From assembly GCA_026545225.1 (NCBI GenBank), contig CM048845.1, positions 92,196,533 to 92,260,532 on the forward strand: 64,000 nt of DNA, given 5' to 3'. A program made the position numbers and the translations under genes. Below the pieces are notes generated by a model. That model had not been told where the DNA came from and ran no database searches. It was given only the letters and a program-made list of their open reading frames with translations. The stretch is from Cornus controversa (taxonomy: Eukaryota; Streptophyta; Magnoliopsida; Cornales; Cornaceae). Of the stretch, positions 47,997-59,809 are shown piece after piece. Position 1 is the stretch's first letter. Every line of letters starts with the position of its first letter.

Positions 47997-49327
47997 TGTA
48001 TGTATACATGCGGTTACAGCGGGCACACAATCTGATAGTTTGCTCTTGATTTATGTGCATTAGTATACATGTGATTACACAAAGTCTGATTGTTTAGCTT
48101 TCGACTTTTGTGCATGTGATTTAAATATGGAAGTTTCCTGTATGCTTGGTTTTGCTTTGTCACATTAAAGAAGCTGCGTTGCCCACTTGCTTACTGTTTC
48201 TATGTTTTATTCCATATTGTAATGGGTATGGTATATAATTGACACACATGGTTGGACAAAAATAAAAAAATAAAATAAAATTTGCGTGACATGGCATTAG
48301 TTTTCTATTCTCATGTGTAATGTTGCCATATTCATGACCCGGAGAGATTTCTTTTTGTTTTCATTGAGTTGATTTCAAGAATTGAAGTTAATTAAATATA
48401 AAATAATATATATATATATATATATTTTATATTAACTCAAGGAAAACAATTGGACATACTTCCATAAGACAGGTTTTAAAGGTTCTGATGAATGTTTTGC
48501 AAATGTATATACATTTAATTGTATATATATTAGTTTTATCTCTTTTTTCTTTATAAAAGTGAAAGATTTTTATTAAGTTAATTTCATTTTGTTCAATAAA
48601 TTTTTGAATAGTAATTTTTATGTGCATGGATAAATATAAATATATTTCTTTTATTTATATTCAAGTTTTTTTGGATCCATGTTTATATTTTGTCTCATTT
48701 TTTGGGTTTATTTTATGTGCATTATAAATAAATTTGTGAACCCAAAATAAAAATGGAATTTAAAGTTTAGGTCTTTCCTTGGAGTTTAGGAAGGCCGGTA
48801 AAGTGACCTTTTCAAGGTAGTATCCAAGTGAGTGATGCCTGTCCAAAGGTGACATTCACTCATGTAGGTTATTATTTTTGAAAATTTTAAAGACAAATAT
48901 GGGTCTTATTAAGGTCTTACAGTGTACTTAACTATATTGGGGCATTAGTTCTGCCTAAAGGTGATGAGTGTCTTAATGTAGGATAAGTGAGTAGAATAGT
49001 TGAGAGTGTTTGGGTTATAACTAAATAACCCTCTTGCCCAAAGGTAGTGGAAGTGTTTAGTAATAATTCAAGCATAATTAATTAGGTCTATGTGCGATTT
49101 AATCGCGAATTTGGGGGGTAAATGTATTTAAAATTCTGCCCAAATGTGATTTTTAAATGACATCTTACTTGTTCCCGCAGGGTGGAAGGTTTTGCACATA
49201 GTAAAACATCCTGATAAATTCGGCTTAAAACTCCAAGTACGAATTAAAGTAATAATCCCTAAAGCTGTGACATATTATTTTATATGTTGTTTATGTAATG
49301 TTATTTGATATAACATGTTTTTCAGTC

Positions 49328-50185
49328 ATGGATGCTTCCGAAATTCAGAAACAGCTTACAGGGATTGAACCATTGAATGGTTCGAATTACACTGCCTGGA
49401 GGACAAATGTTGATATTATGTTAGGATTTTTGGACTACGAGTTCGTTCTTCATGAGGAGAAACCCCCTGCGCTTACTGTAGAATCTTCTGAGGCAGTGAA
49501 ATTGTTGCATGCTAAGTGGACTAAAGCTAATACCATGGCCATCAGGTTGATTCGTGCTTCTATTGGTGAAATTATTCGGGGTGGTATTCCTGTATTTGAT
49601 ACTGCCAAGGAGCTCTTGAATTTGATCAAGACACAATTTATGGGTACCAAGAAACAACTACAATATTATTATCTGACACAACTCATGTTAGTAAAATATG
49701 ATGACAGTGGTTCAGTGAGAGAGTACATCTATAAGATGTGTAAGCTGGTTAATGGACTGAGAGAGCAGGGAATTACATTTGATGATGAGTTATTGGTCCA
49801 CATGGTGATATATTCTCTGCCTAGGTCTTTTGATACTTTCAGGGTAAATTATAATTCACAAGAGACTAAATGGGACATTAACCAGTTATTAGCACTTTGT
49901 GTGACTGAGGAGGAACGTCTCAAGGGAGTAAAAACTGAGTTAGCTCATCTTGCAGTGAGCAGTAGCAGCAAGTACAATTTCAAGAATAAGGGCGGCAAGA
50001 AAGGAAATCAGGCTAATCAACAAAGGGGAAAGCATGACAACAAAGGAAAAGACGTTGATCATGGGGATGGTGAATGCTGGTTTTGCAATAAGAAGGGGCA
50101 TCAAAAGAAAGACTGTTTCGGTTATAAAAATTGGCTAAAGAAAAACAAACCAGGGGCTGCGAAGCTGGAGAAATCTGAAGGTTGA
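49328..50185 (+). CDS. Copia gag (UBN2-type) polyprotein, open along its length
   Basis: 285 aa from the ATG at 49328; an in-frame ATG 30 bp upstream exists, but the context MDASEIQKQLTGIEPLNGSN is the usual start of this gag type. Residues about 20-200 match the UBN2 retrotransposon gag fold, with the NGSNYTAWR landmark. A single zinc knuckle CWFCNKKGHQKKDC lies at about 250-263, flanked by Lys-rich RNA-binding sequence. It would package the element's RNA. A TTTTTCAG just before the start may be a 3' splice site in the long leader. Confidence 0.85.
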   Translation: MDASEIQKQLTGIEPLNGSNYTAWRTNVDIMLGFLDYEFVLHEEKPPALTVESSEAVKLLHAKWTKANTMAIRLIRASIGEIIRGGIPVFDTAKELLNLIKTQFMGTKKQLQYYYLTQLMLVKYDDSGSVREYIYKMCKLVNGLREQGITFDDELLVHMVIYSLPRSFDTFRVNYNSQETKWDINQLLALCVTEEERLKGVKTELAHLAVSSSSKYNFKNKGGKKGNQANQQRGKHDNKGKDVDHGDGECWFCNKKGHQKKDCFGYKNWLKKNKPGAAKLEKSEG

Positions 50186-52530
50186 GGATTGATTGTTGTT
50201 GGTAATGCTGATGCGGTTCGTATCAAGGCTATTGAGACAATTCCGCTAGTATTACATACTAGTTTTTCTTTAGGACTTAATGTTTTATTTATTTATTTAT
50301 TTATGTTCCTGCTATTAGGCATAATTTACTTTAAGTTTCGAGACTTAATGCTTTGAGATTTCATTTTTTATTTGGTGACAGATTAGTTATCTTATATACA
50401 TGCTTCTAGTTTTTTCGTGGACTCAACTATGTTATATCATAAGATATTGAAGCATGTCTCACGAAAAAAGATTAGAATGTTTGGTCAAGGATGTGATTAT
50501 TGAACTACTAATTTTTTTTATTATTATGATTTATAATTGACTGTGTCAAGGGAAAGATGTAGAAGAAATGCAATTTTGCAGCTAGTCAATCATCTGGTCT
50601 TTTGGACCTCATTCACACTGACATTTGGGGTTCATTTCCTACTCCTTGAGGAGGGCAGAGGTATTTCATTGCCTTCATTGATGATCTTTTAAGGTATGCT
50701 TATTTGTACATAATCCACCAGAAGTCTGAAACACTTGATGTGTTTAAAGTGTATTTGTCCAAAGATGAAGAGCTGTTAGACAGAAAGATTAAAATTGTAT
50801 AATCCAGATATTAAGAAACTTGATCCTTACACTGTCACTTGTCATTTTATTGAGTATCTTGAGAGACCTTTCGGTTATAATTTTTTTTTATCCCTCTAAA
50901 CCTATGAAAATTGTTAAAACATGTCATTGCAAAATTTATTGAGGACGTGTGAATTCAGTGGGAGTCTAGAACTTTGTGGTTTCTTTTATACTTAATGATG
51001 TTGAGTTGTATTAGATAGATGTCTAGACAATATTCCTCAATTGAGACATTAAGGAAGTGATTTACATATTTCAACCTGAAGAGTATCGTGATCTAATGCA
51101 TATACCTCAAGTTCAGTGGGAGTTAATTTGTTATCTTTGTCTTATATGTTGATGATATTTTGTTAGTTAGTAATGACATTCATGTAATACATGCACTACA
51201 GAAAAATTTGGACTTTCTCAAAAGACATGTATTGACAAAATATTGAAAACTTTTGAGATGAAGATATTGTGTACCAAGTGAGGTTCAAGGTGTTAAAGGA
51301 AATATGTTGTCAGAATAAAAGTGTTTCGATAATAATTTTGTGAGAAGTCAAGTTAATTTTAGCAAAATCTGCACATTGTTTATTCGAAGGTAGTGAAGAA
51401 AGTCTTGAGGTATCTCCAGAGAACTAAAGAGTTCATGTTGATCTATAGGAAATTAGACTACTTTGAGATAATTGGTTATTCCGATGCTGACTCTGCAGAT
51501 TGCTCGAGTAGTAGAAAATTCATTTCTGAATTTATTTTTATGCTAGCTCAAGGAGCTGTTTCATGGAAAAGCTCTAAGAAGTCTATTATCACATATTTCA
51601 CTATGTATGCAGAGTTGGTTAGTTGTTGTGAAACAACCAATCATGCCATGTGACTGAGAAATTTTTATTGTGGATTTGAAGGTTGTGGACTCCATACACA
51701 AGCCTATGACATTTTCTGTGACATTGCAAATTATTTAAGGAGCACGTGATCCGGATAGGTGTTTGAGAGTCATTGTGTTATGACGTCTGATATTTGTTTT
51801 ATATCATGTTACATTGCAGTTAGCTTTCAGCTTATTTACACCTTATGGTGATAGTTATTTTCCTTCAGTTTATTTACGCCTTTTGGTGACAATTATTTGC
51901 ATGCAAAATGAAGTTATGATGCATCATTATTATTATCTTCATTTATATATAGTTTATGCACGTGCTATTATGTTTGCCTGGGAGTGATGTTACACTCATG
52001 AGGGTGTTTGGATTATATGTGGGATTGGCACCACATTGGTAAATCCAAACATAATTATTAAAGTGTCTGTGGGAGTGTTTCACACTCCATAAGGAGAGCT
52101 TGGGCTAGATATGGGATTGGCTCCATATCGGTAAACCCTCACACTGGACAGGAGGTTGGCGGTTTGCTGTAATATGTTCAGGTGACATACCATGATGGTA
52201 TGAAGCAGGACGGATAGTGAGGTATGCGTTTAGACCACATGCAGTTTGCACATCTCATGAAATGCAGTAAAAATTACTATATTTGCTCAAATCCTAGATG
52301 GAATTAGTTTTGAGACCATGGAGCTGTTTAGACTAATATATTACTTGTCTATGCATCCATGATCCACTATTGAGGAAGTCTATAGAAGAGAGTGTTTTAA
52401 AGTTTCAACCCATCTGTTTCGATAATTGTATTTTTCTAAAATAAAATGAGTGGCCACTCGACTTTTCTAAAGTGTTGCAATCCATAGTGTCGTTTTATAA
52501 AATTTAAAGTGCATGAACCAAGTGGGAAAT

Positions 52531-53007
52531 TGTTGGAATATTTTGAATAAATAAAATATTTTTTGTGGTTTTATGCATTATTTCTAAAATTGGATTGCAA
52601 TGTAATTATTGTTACTTGATGGGTTGGGGTTATACTTGTCAATTGTGGTCTAATTGGCAGTATAATATTTACACCGTTGGATTGTGGTTTTTCAACTTTA
52701 TTTGATAAGGATTTAATCCTAACCGTTGATATCTAGGTCTCCATGATAGGAAGGGAGACTTAGGTATTTTATTTGTAGAGAAGCCGTCCCCCCTGTTGTT
52801 GTTATAAATAAGGGTTTCACAACCCTTATTTAGCCCTATCGAAGAACAACTCTCAGAAAGGGGGTAGAGCTCTCTAAGGATTTCTTGCAGGAACACAAAG
52901 GTATTTTACATCTTAATTTTCATTCAGGTATGTCAATTAAAATCTCCTCTTTAATTTATTTTAGTATTCTTGATTTCTATAAGTTGAGTATGGATTAAAT
53001 TCCAACA
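52531..53007 (+). repeat. Right LTR of the young copia element
   Basis: 477 bp, TGTTGGAATA to TTCCAACA, about 97% identical to the left LTR. Confidence 0.93.
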
Positions 53008-53012
53008 TTGGG

Positions 53013-53556
53013 CAGATTAAAAAGACCTCTATTTACGGGCCACGAACAAAAATTTCCAGATAAAAGAAAGTTCAGATCTAGTAGTCATAGCAAAGCTTGC
53101 ATGATGTGGCTTCAATGAATGGAGAGTAACCAAATTGTTGAAATTAATAGAAACATAGGTGAAGAGGTGTTGGTGGAGATGTTATGTTCCGAGGCTAAGT
53201 CAGAGTAAGACTACCATAATAATCACAAGCTCAGACAAAGTGAAGAGCTACTTACGTCATTTAACCTAAATTATTTAAGTAGGGGTGCAAGTTGGATTAG
53301 ACCAATTCGGTTCAACTTGACCCTAACTCAATTGTGGATTAGGATTGTCGATCCATACTTGAATATAGTCAAGTCGGATGTATTAACCAGTGTGAACGGA
53401 GTGACCCGTTTTTGCTCCCTCTCCACCATTGGATATCTTTGAAGAAAACAACAGCAATCGGATTTGACACACTTTAAAAAAAAAACGTAGACAGAGAACT
53501 CAGGTTCTCTCATCTGCTATTAGTGAGCATTTTCCATGTAAACTTCTGGCTTGATT

Positions 53557-53617
<61 letters not shown>

Positions 53618-55371
53618 CAACGGGTTCATCAGCATATCCTTCTAGATTGTCACCAGTACGTAACCATGTTTACTCGAACATCGATGTGACCATAACACAT
53701 CTGCTACCTGTTGGAGCTAGTTTAATTTCAAGCTCATTCATAATCTTTTGTTTATAGCTAATTCCCAACTAATTCTCTCTGCGGCACCAACAAGTTCATG
53801 CCAAAAGTCACATGTTTATTAATAATTTTTTGCTCATAAGTAAATGCAAACTTATGTTGTAACTAGATGTCCCTTTAATTGAATGGTTCCATTCACAATT
53901 AAAAATTAACCAGTTTTCCAAAATTTTGAGTTCTAATAATTTAATAAATCTTCTAAGGCATTGAACATGGGCTTTTTTGCTTTGAAAAATGTTAATATGT
54001 CAACTGAGGAACCAAAACGAGTTAGTCAACTAATTTAAAAAAATTTCTAATAATTTCAAAAATCTTCTAATGCATTTAAAATGCTAAAATGAATCGTACT
54101 TGTGATACAATATGAACAATATATTATATTTGTATAATTTCGATAACTTATATTTTCAGTCTATATAACATAACTCTTTTGCTAGTAATCCGCATATGAG
54201 TATATGCATACATATATGCGTATAGTATAGTAGAGGAGGAGAAAAACTTGTCTTCTCCCGCATGGTACACCGAAATAATTGTGTGCTTCACCATCATTCG
54301 AACGGTTGTGATTCACCTAATGCACCGGGAGTAGGTAAATTTTTTTGATAGAGGAGAGCTCACCAGCCTCGCCTCTTTGACAGCGGAGAGTTCACCACCA
54401 AATTCTAGTTTCTTGCCTTTTGGATTTATCTGTAGGTATATTTTAGTACAATCCCATCCAATTCCATTAATTTACTGTAATGGCAGCCTGAAATGAGGTG
54501 TCTGAGCATGTGAATATACAACAAAATGAATCCATTTTTTGAGGAGGGTGTTTCCAAGCCCCAACTGGCTCGTAGCACGTGTTATTCATGCGATTAAGTT
54601 TTTATTATTATTATTATTATTATTTTAAATTCACGCGATTATGTTTTTTAGTTTATTATTATTACTATTTTAAATTCACGCAATTAAGTTGAAATAAGCA
54701 ACAAATCACAGATTCAAACGTGGGTCAGTTTTGAAAAGGTCGAAAGGATCATATCAACAAAAAGGATATTAATAAATATATACGCATACGCATACGCATA
54801 CACATACACATACAAATACACATACACACACACGTATATTAACAATTGGGTTGTTTGCTGGTCAATTTGTCGAGAGACAGAGCCAAAACAGTGGCAAAGC
54901 AGCAGGCAAGTCTCAAACAAAAAGTAAATAGTTATTTTATTGAAATGAGGAAGAGTTTGCCGTCTCTGGACAATTCAAACTCAACCCATCACCATCCCAG
55001 AAGTTTCAAAATAGTTGCTTTCTCCAATGGCTGTTTTAATATCTCAACAACTATGACATTCAAGAGAATATGTTAATAACCAAAACAAAAGAGCTAGGCA
55101 CACTATTTCCTACTCTCTTATCACCTTAAAAAAGAGCAACCCCTATATACAAACATCACATCCTCCAAAAAACAGAACACCAATGTTTTGATTATGCCAT
55201 TCACCTTCCTCCCCAAAAATACCATCCCCCCAAATTCATTATTTTAACACATACACAAGTCCACATCTCTCTACCTTCCTTCCTCTTTGGTCAATGATCA
55301 CAAACCATTCTTTCTTTACCTCCAAACCCCAAAACTTCCTCTCAAACAACATACACATTTTTTCTAACACA
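53013..55371. other. Upstream region of NSP1
   Basis: No second gene is seen. It contains a (TA)n-(CA)n microsatellite (about 53560-53617), TTA-rich direct repeats (about 54600-54690) and a (ACGCAT/ACACAT)n tract (about 54781-54832). A TAGGGGTGCAAG at 53280 looks like one end of a hAT-type element, but I find no matching second end. The NSP1 promoter and leader must lie in the last kilobase; I cannot point to a firm TATA box. Confidence 0.45.
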
Positions 55372-57021
55372 ATGACCATTGAAGAACCTGAACCAAACCC
55401 CATCTCAGATCACATCTTAGATTGGTTAGAAGGTTCAGCATCATTCCTTCCTTCTTTGTTAGATGATCTATACAACTCCGGTGACATCAACGGCGATTCA
55501 TGGTGGGTTCAAGGTCAAGAACTAGATCAAGAACTAGTTAATAAGAGTTGTGTCCCTTTCAGTTTCAGCACTACTTCTACCAGTACCACTGCTACAAGCA
55601 CAACCCCATCTGTTCCCATCATTTCCAATCATCCACCACCATCCGATTCGTCAAAGAAACGCAAAGCCACCGACAACCCTGCTCCAAAGGCATCCCAGAA
55701 TAGCCGGAAGACTCAGAACCGTCGGATCCACGAGGCTGATGATGGAGATGCAGTGGTGGAACAAGGGGTGGCAGTGAGGAAATCTGGTGGAACCAGAAAG
55801 GCAACAGCCAAGTCAACAGGAAATAACTGTAATAACGGTAATAACAAAGAAGGCAGGTGGGCTGAGCACCTGCTCAACCCTTGTGCCGCTGCCATCACTG
55901 CCGGAGATCTGACACGTGTTCAACACCTCGTGTACGTTCTTCGTGAGCTCGCTTCCTCCACCGGTGACGCCAACCACCGGCTCGCTGATCACGGTCTTCG
56001 AGCACTTACCTACTACCTATCCTCCTCTGGCTCCTCTGCTTCGGTTGGACCTATTACTTTTGCTTCCACCAAACCACAGTTTTTCCAAAATTCTCTGCTC
56101 AGGTTCTATGATGTTAGTCCCTGGTTCATCTTCCACAACAACATTGCAAATGCTTCCATCATCCAAATCCTCTCAGAGCAAGATCGCTCACGTAATCTTC
56201 ACATCATTGACATTGGAGTCTCTCATGGTAAGCAGTGGCCAACACTTCTCGAGGCCTTGACTCGCCGATCTGGTGGCCCTCCTCCGCTTGTTCGCCTCAC
56301 AGTTATCTCTGCCACTATTGACAATGATCAAACCGCAGACACTCCATTCGCAATTGGTCCATCAGGCGATAACTATGTCTCGAGACTCCTCTGTTTTGCC
56401 AAGTCCATGAACATCAATTTACACATTAATCGACTTGACCACCACCCACTACAGAATCTAAATGCCCAAATCATCAATTCATCTCCCGATGAAACTTTAA
56501 TCGTCTGCACGCAGTTTAGACTCCACCATCTGAATCACAGTAACCCAGACAACAGAACTGATTTCTTGAAAGTACTGAGGAGTTTAAAGCCCAAAGGTGT
56601 TGTTCTAAGTGAGAACAACATGGATTGCAGCTGCAACAACTGTGGGGACTTTGTGACAGGGTTCTCGCGGCGAGTGGAGTATTTGTGGAGGTTCTTGGAC
56701 TCAACAAGTGTGGCATTTAAAGGCCGGGAGAGCGAAGAGAGAAGGGTTATGGAAGGAGAGGCCGCGAAGGCCTTGACAAACTCAGGTGAGATGAATGAAG
56801 GGAAAGAGAAGTGGTGTGAGAGGATGAGAGGAGTTGGCTTTGTTGGAGAGGTGTTTGGAGAGGACACCATTGATGGAGCTCGAGCTCTGTTGAGGAAGTA
56901 TGATAGTAATTGGGAGATGAGAGGGGAAGAGAGAGATGGGTGTGTGGGTTTGTGGTGGAAAGGACAGCCTGTTTCATTTTGTTCATTGTGGAAGTTGGAC
57001 ATGAAAGCAGATGGAAGTTGA
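55372..57021 (+). CDS. NSP1: GRAS transcription factor NSP1 (Nodulation Signaling Pathway 1)
   Basis: Single exon, 549 aa. Start chosen at MTIEEPEPNP, which matches the MTxEPNP start of legume NSP1; an in-frame ATG 78 bp upstream would add 26 unconserved residues. The N-terminus SDHILDWLEGS is characteristic of NSP1. A basic patch SKKRK (94-98) is a likely nuclear signal. The GRAS domain runs from about 161: RWAEHLLNPCA (leucine-rich region I), the VHIID-equivalent LHIIDIGVSHGKQWP (276-290), VCTQFRLHHLNH, RRVEYLWRFLDST, GRESEERRVMEGEAAKAL, and the C-terminal SAW region VGLWWKGQPVSFCSLWK. The length is close to legume NSP1 (about 550). NSP1 acts in the nucleus with NSP2 downstream of CCaMK/CYCLOPS in symbiotic signalling and promotes strigolactone biosynthesis genes such as D27. 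No defects are seen. Confidence 0.95.
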   Translation: MTIEEPEPNPISDHILDWLEGSASFLPSLLDDLYNSGDINGDSWWVQGQELDQELVNKSCVPFSFSTTSTSTTATSTTPSVPIISNHPPPSDSSKKRKATDNPAPKASQNSRKTQNRRIHEADDGDAVVEQGVAVRKSGGTRKATAKSTGNNCNNGNNKEGRWAEHLLNPCAAAITAGDLTRVQHLVYVLRELASSTGDANHRLADHGLRALTYYLSSSGSSASVGPITFASTKPQFFQNSLLRFYDVSPWFIFHNNIANASIIQILSEQDRSRNLHIIDIGVSHGKQWPTLLEALTRRSGGPPPLVRLTVISATIDNDQTADTPFAIGPSGDNYVSRLLCFAKSMNINLHINRLDHHPLQNLNAQIINSSPDETLIVCTQFRLHHLNHSNPDNRTDFLKVLRSLKPKGVVLSENNMDCSCNNCGDFVTGFSRRVEYLWRFLDSTSVAFKGRESEERRVMEGEAAKALTNSGEMNEGKEKWCERMRGVGFVGEVFGEDTIDGARALLRKYDSNWEMRGEERDGCVGLWWKGQPVSFCSLWKLDMKADGS

Positions 57022-57609
57022 CAAGTATTGCTCTGTTTTCCTCTTATCTGTATATTTCCAGAAGTACTAATCTATAAATATAAAGGCTAGTTTCATTTCT
57101 TGTGTTCTTAGTACCTACTTGATCATGATACAAATTTGGTAGAATGAATGTTCATCTAACAGCCTAGTTAATATTCAAACTGTTAGATCCAGTGAGTAAT
57201 AAATCAGACTCCAATACACTCATTCAAATACATACCAAATAGTGATAATCTTCACCCTTGTTTGGATTACTAAGAAAAAGGAAGCATATTGTTAATACCA
57301 TCTTCTTTGATGAAGATAGTAAAGAAAGGAAAGTAATGTTCTATAATGTGATATGCCTGAAGGGGGAAAGAAACTGAATTTCACTTGTTATAACAAATAG
57401 GAATGAAATAATAGGTAATAAGAACTCCCTTATTCTTTTCCTCTGGTATGAAAAGTCAGAATAGGATAGGTAATAACTCACTTATCCATTCCCTCTGTTA
57501 CTTATCCATGGATAATCAAAACCGTGTTTAAGAGGTCAGCAAATCCCTCCAATTTGAAAGACTTTTTAAGTACCAAGTTTAGGCATAATCTCCATCACTA
57601 TACCTCATT

Positions 57610-57670
<61 letters not shown>

Positions 57671-57744
57671 TCCATATAAATAGTGCTATACCAGTTCCAG
57701 AAAGAGAAACAACAGAATCCAAACTCCACATCAATGCTGATCTG
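57022..57744. other. 3' flank of NSP1
   Basis: Probable 3' UTR for roughly the first 100-200 bases, then AT-rich sequence with a (TA)n tract (57615-57664). No further gene seen. Confidence 0.5.
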
Positions 57745-57753
57745 AATGTATTT

Positions 57754-58120
57754 GAGTAGTGCTACTATGAGGTTGACTTCATGAGAGTTGTCATGAGCTC
57801 TACTTTAAATTAGCACATTTTGATCATAAAAATAATGCACAAATTACATGTCACGTAGCCAATATTAAAATGATCTCACTGTAAAAAAAAAAAATGGATC
57901 AGCTTAAAATACTACAAAACAAATTTGTACAAGACAGTCAAAGATGATAGTTTAATCATTTTTGTAAATGATTTTTGATACGAAATTTTGAAAATATAAT
58001 TTTCATACAATTCTCTTTCAAACGGTTAGATGCATGACCCAATATTTGTACATGATCACTGCAAAAAGAGAGAAAACTCATGACAATTGTCACGAGGTCA
58101 ACCTCGTGATAGCATTACTC
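57754..58120. mobile_element. MULE-type MITE with perfect 9-bp TSD
   Basis: A 367-bp element flanked by AATGTATTT (57745-57753 and 58121-58129). The TIRs are about 45 bp: left GAGTAGTGCTACTATGAGGT, right read back as GAGTAATGCTATCACGAGGT, both continuing TGACYTCRTGA. No coding capacity. It lies about 730 bp downstream of NSP1. Confidence 0.9.
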
Positions 58121-58129
58121 AATGTATTT

Positions 58130-59801
58130 TTAGAAATCTATTGGGTTGTTGGATTGAAATATTATGAAGCCTTTGGTCACACCAGAGAGTCAGCTACCCT
58201 ATAATGTGGTCTGCTTGTTTAATATATCAGACCACATTTAACACACAGCCCACAATAGCAGAAAGATGTTCAATCATCAACAGTCTCCTATTTGCCTGAT
58301 CTATTCATACTGTCCAAAATACAAAATCAAAATTTAAGACTCAAACTCAAATGTGAAAACCTCAATATTGGAGTATTCTTTCCATCAGAAGAACATTGGT
58401 TTTTCCAAATTATGATATTCCCATCACTGTATTGCCATATCAGAGTTCATGTGTGCTGTACATGTCAAGTAGTTTCTATATCTAGTCAAATATCAAGAAC
58501 TAGGATTTATTGCCTCAAGGAAATTATATGTATAAGCATAATGCTAATTCAGAAAAAATATTTTCTTTGCAGGCCATTGCCTGAGGACTATTCATGGAAG
58601 GAAGGATGACTAAAAGGTGTGCTTCATTCAGGCTGACTCATATTTTGACAACCTCCTTTTTATTTCTCTCTTTTTCTCCTGCATAAACTGTTCAATGAAA
58701 TCAAGTCAGTGTCAACTCTAACAATCAAAATTAGAATCAAGTTATACTTCTCCTATCAACAATCAATTATTATTTATTACATCTATATAAACAAGGGAGC
58801 CATTGTTTGGTGCATTGGTAAATGTTTGAGTTGTCGATAGGAATGGCATCAAGGTGGGTTTGGGACCCCGTCTCACTCAATTATTTTTTCAAAAGAAATT
58901 ACATTCAATATTTTGATAATTTATTAATGAAAGAAAATCCTAGGTAGGAAACTAACAAAATCAACAAAAGAGAATCAAGAAAGTCAATTACTATATTTAA
59001 TAAGAAACTCAATTAATATATTGTAGTACATTTTTTAATAAAGTATATGGGTATCATGGTAATTTTGCAACATATTTTGCAACCGGGGGGGGGGGGGGGG
59101 GGGGTTAGATGCCTTGCTCCGTCCCCTCCCAAACCCTAACAGGGATCCCCCAACAGCATCCAAACAAAGTGGGGTGGGATAGAGACTCGACTGGGTGGTT
59201 CATTTGTTTTCCCTAGTCGTTGAGCACTGGTTAGAATCTTTAGAGCAGTCATCTTTTGCAAATATTGCTAAAGCACAGCTCCCACAATCAACAGGATCCA
59301 CACCTATGTAATAATTTTTGTGCCCTTATAAAGAGGGAGTAAAAGGAAAATAATGGTTCAGACTTCTCCTTTCTATCTTATATAAGTAAAATAGAACTCA
59401 ATATCTTAGAACCTTTATTTGGCACCTCTGTATCTTTTATCTTTCAGTTCCTTTATTTCAAAATTGTGTCTAAACTTGTCTCTCATATGTACATGACTCC
59501 TCTGAGAGTCCATGCTACGTACTACATTGGTGTTCACCATCAAATATCTGAAATTATTATCTGCACATTTATAAGCATATGCATAGACCACAAGTTCAGT
59601 TCACTAACTGCATAAATTGGTTCAATAATTTAATTCCTTATCGTCGCTCATAATATGGGTGCTCAATCAATTAAATAATTCTTTCACCCAAGAAAGATGA
59701 ATTGAAGAAAAAATCAAATGATTTTGAGTGATTGGTACATAGACCACCATTTTGCCAATAAAAATGATGGAACCCCATCATTAAAAGTCGCAAGACCAAC
59801 A
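58130..59801. other. Intergenic with a possible hAT fragment
   Basis: No gene recognised. Between about 58845 and 59165 the sequence is bounded by GGTGGGTTTGGGACC (left) and a roughly inverted GGTCCC/CCCAAACCC-rich right side, and includes a run of 20 Gs (59085-59104). It resembles degraded hAT-type repeats with G-rich ends, but the boundaries are not clear. Confidence 0.35.
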
Positions 59802-59809
59802 ACAATAGC

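Larger units (their letters stand above)
47271..53007 (+). mobile_element. Ty1/copia LTR retrotransposon, fairly young; gag looks whole, pol broken
   Basis: The LTRs at 47271-47749 and 52531-53007 differ at 13 of about 477 aligned positions plus one 2-bp indel (counted by eye; about 2.7%). The target duplication TTGGG (47266-47270 and 53008-53012) is perfect. The primer-binding site TGGTATCAGAGCC (from 47752) follows the left LTR, and AAGTGGGAAAT precedes the right. The leader before gag is unusually long, about 1.6 kb. Gag (49328-50185) is open throughout; integrase-like (about 50560-50760) and RNase H-like (about 51390-51650) remains follow and are broken. At commonly used plant substitution rates (6.5e-9 to 1.3e-8 per site per year) the LTRs suggest roughly 1-2 million years. 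Confidence 0.92.

Noticed and set aside
53280-53420. Possible hAT element beginning TAGGGGTGCAAG
   Set aside because: No matching inverted end or target duplication was found downstream.
55619-56986. Minus-strand and alternate-frame reading frames over NSP1
   Set aside because: Shadows of the NSP1 coding sequence.
58292-58609. 105-aa frame with a PLPEDYSWKEG end preceded by TTTGCAG
   Set aside because: Looks slightly like a terminal exon, but no upstream exons or family match could be recognised, and most of the frame is of low-complexity composition.
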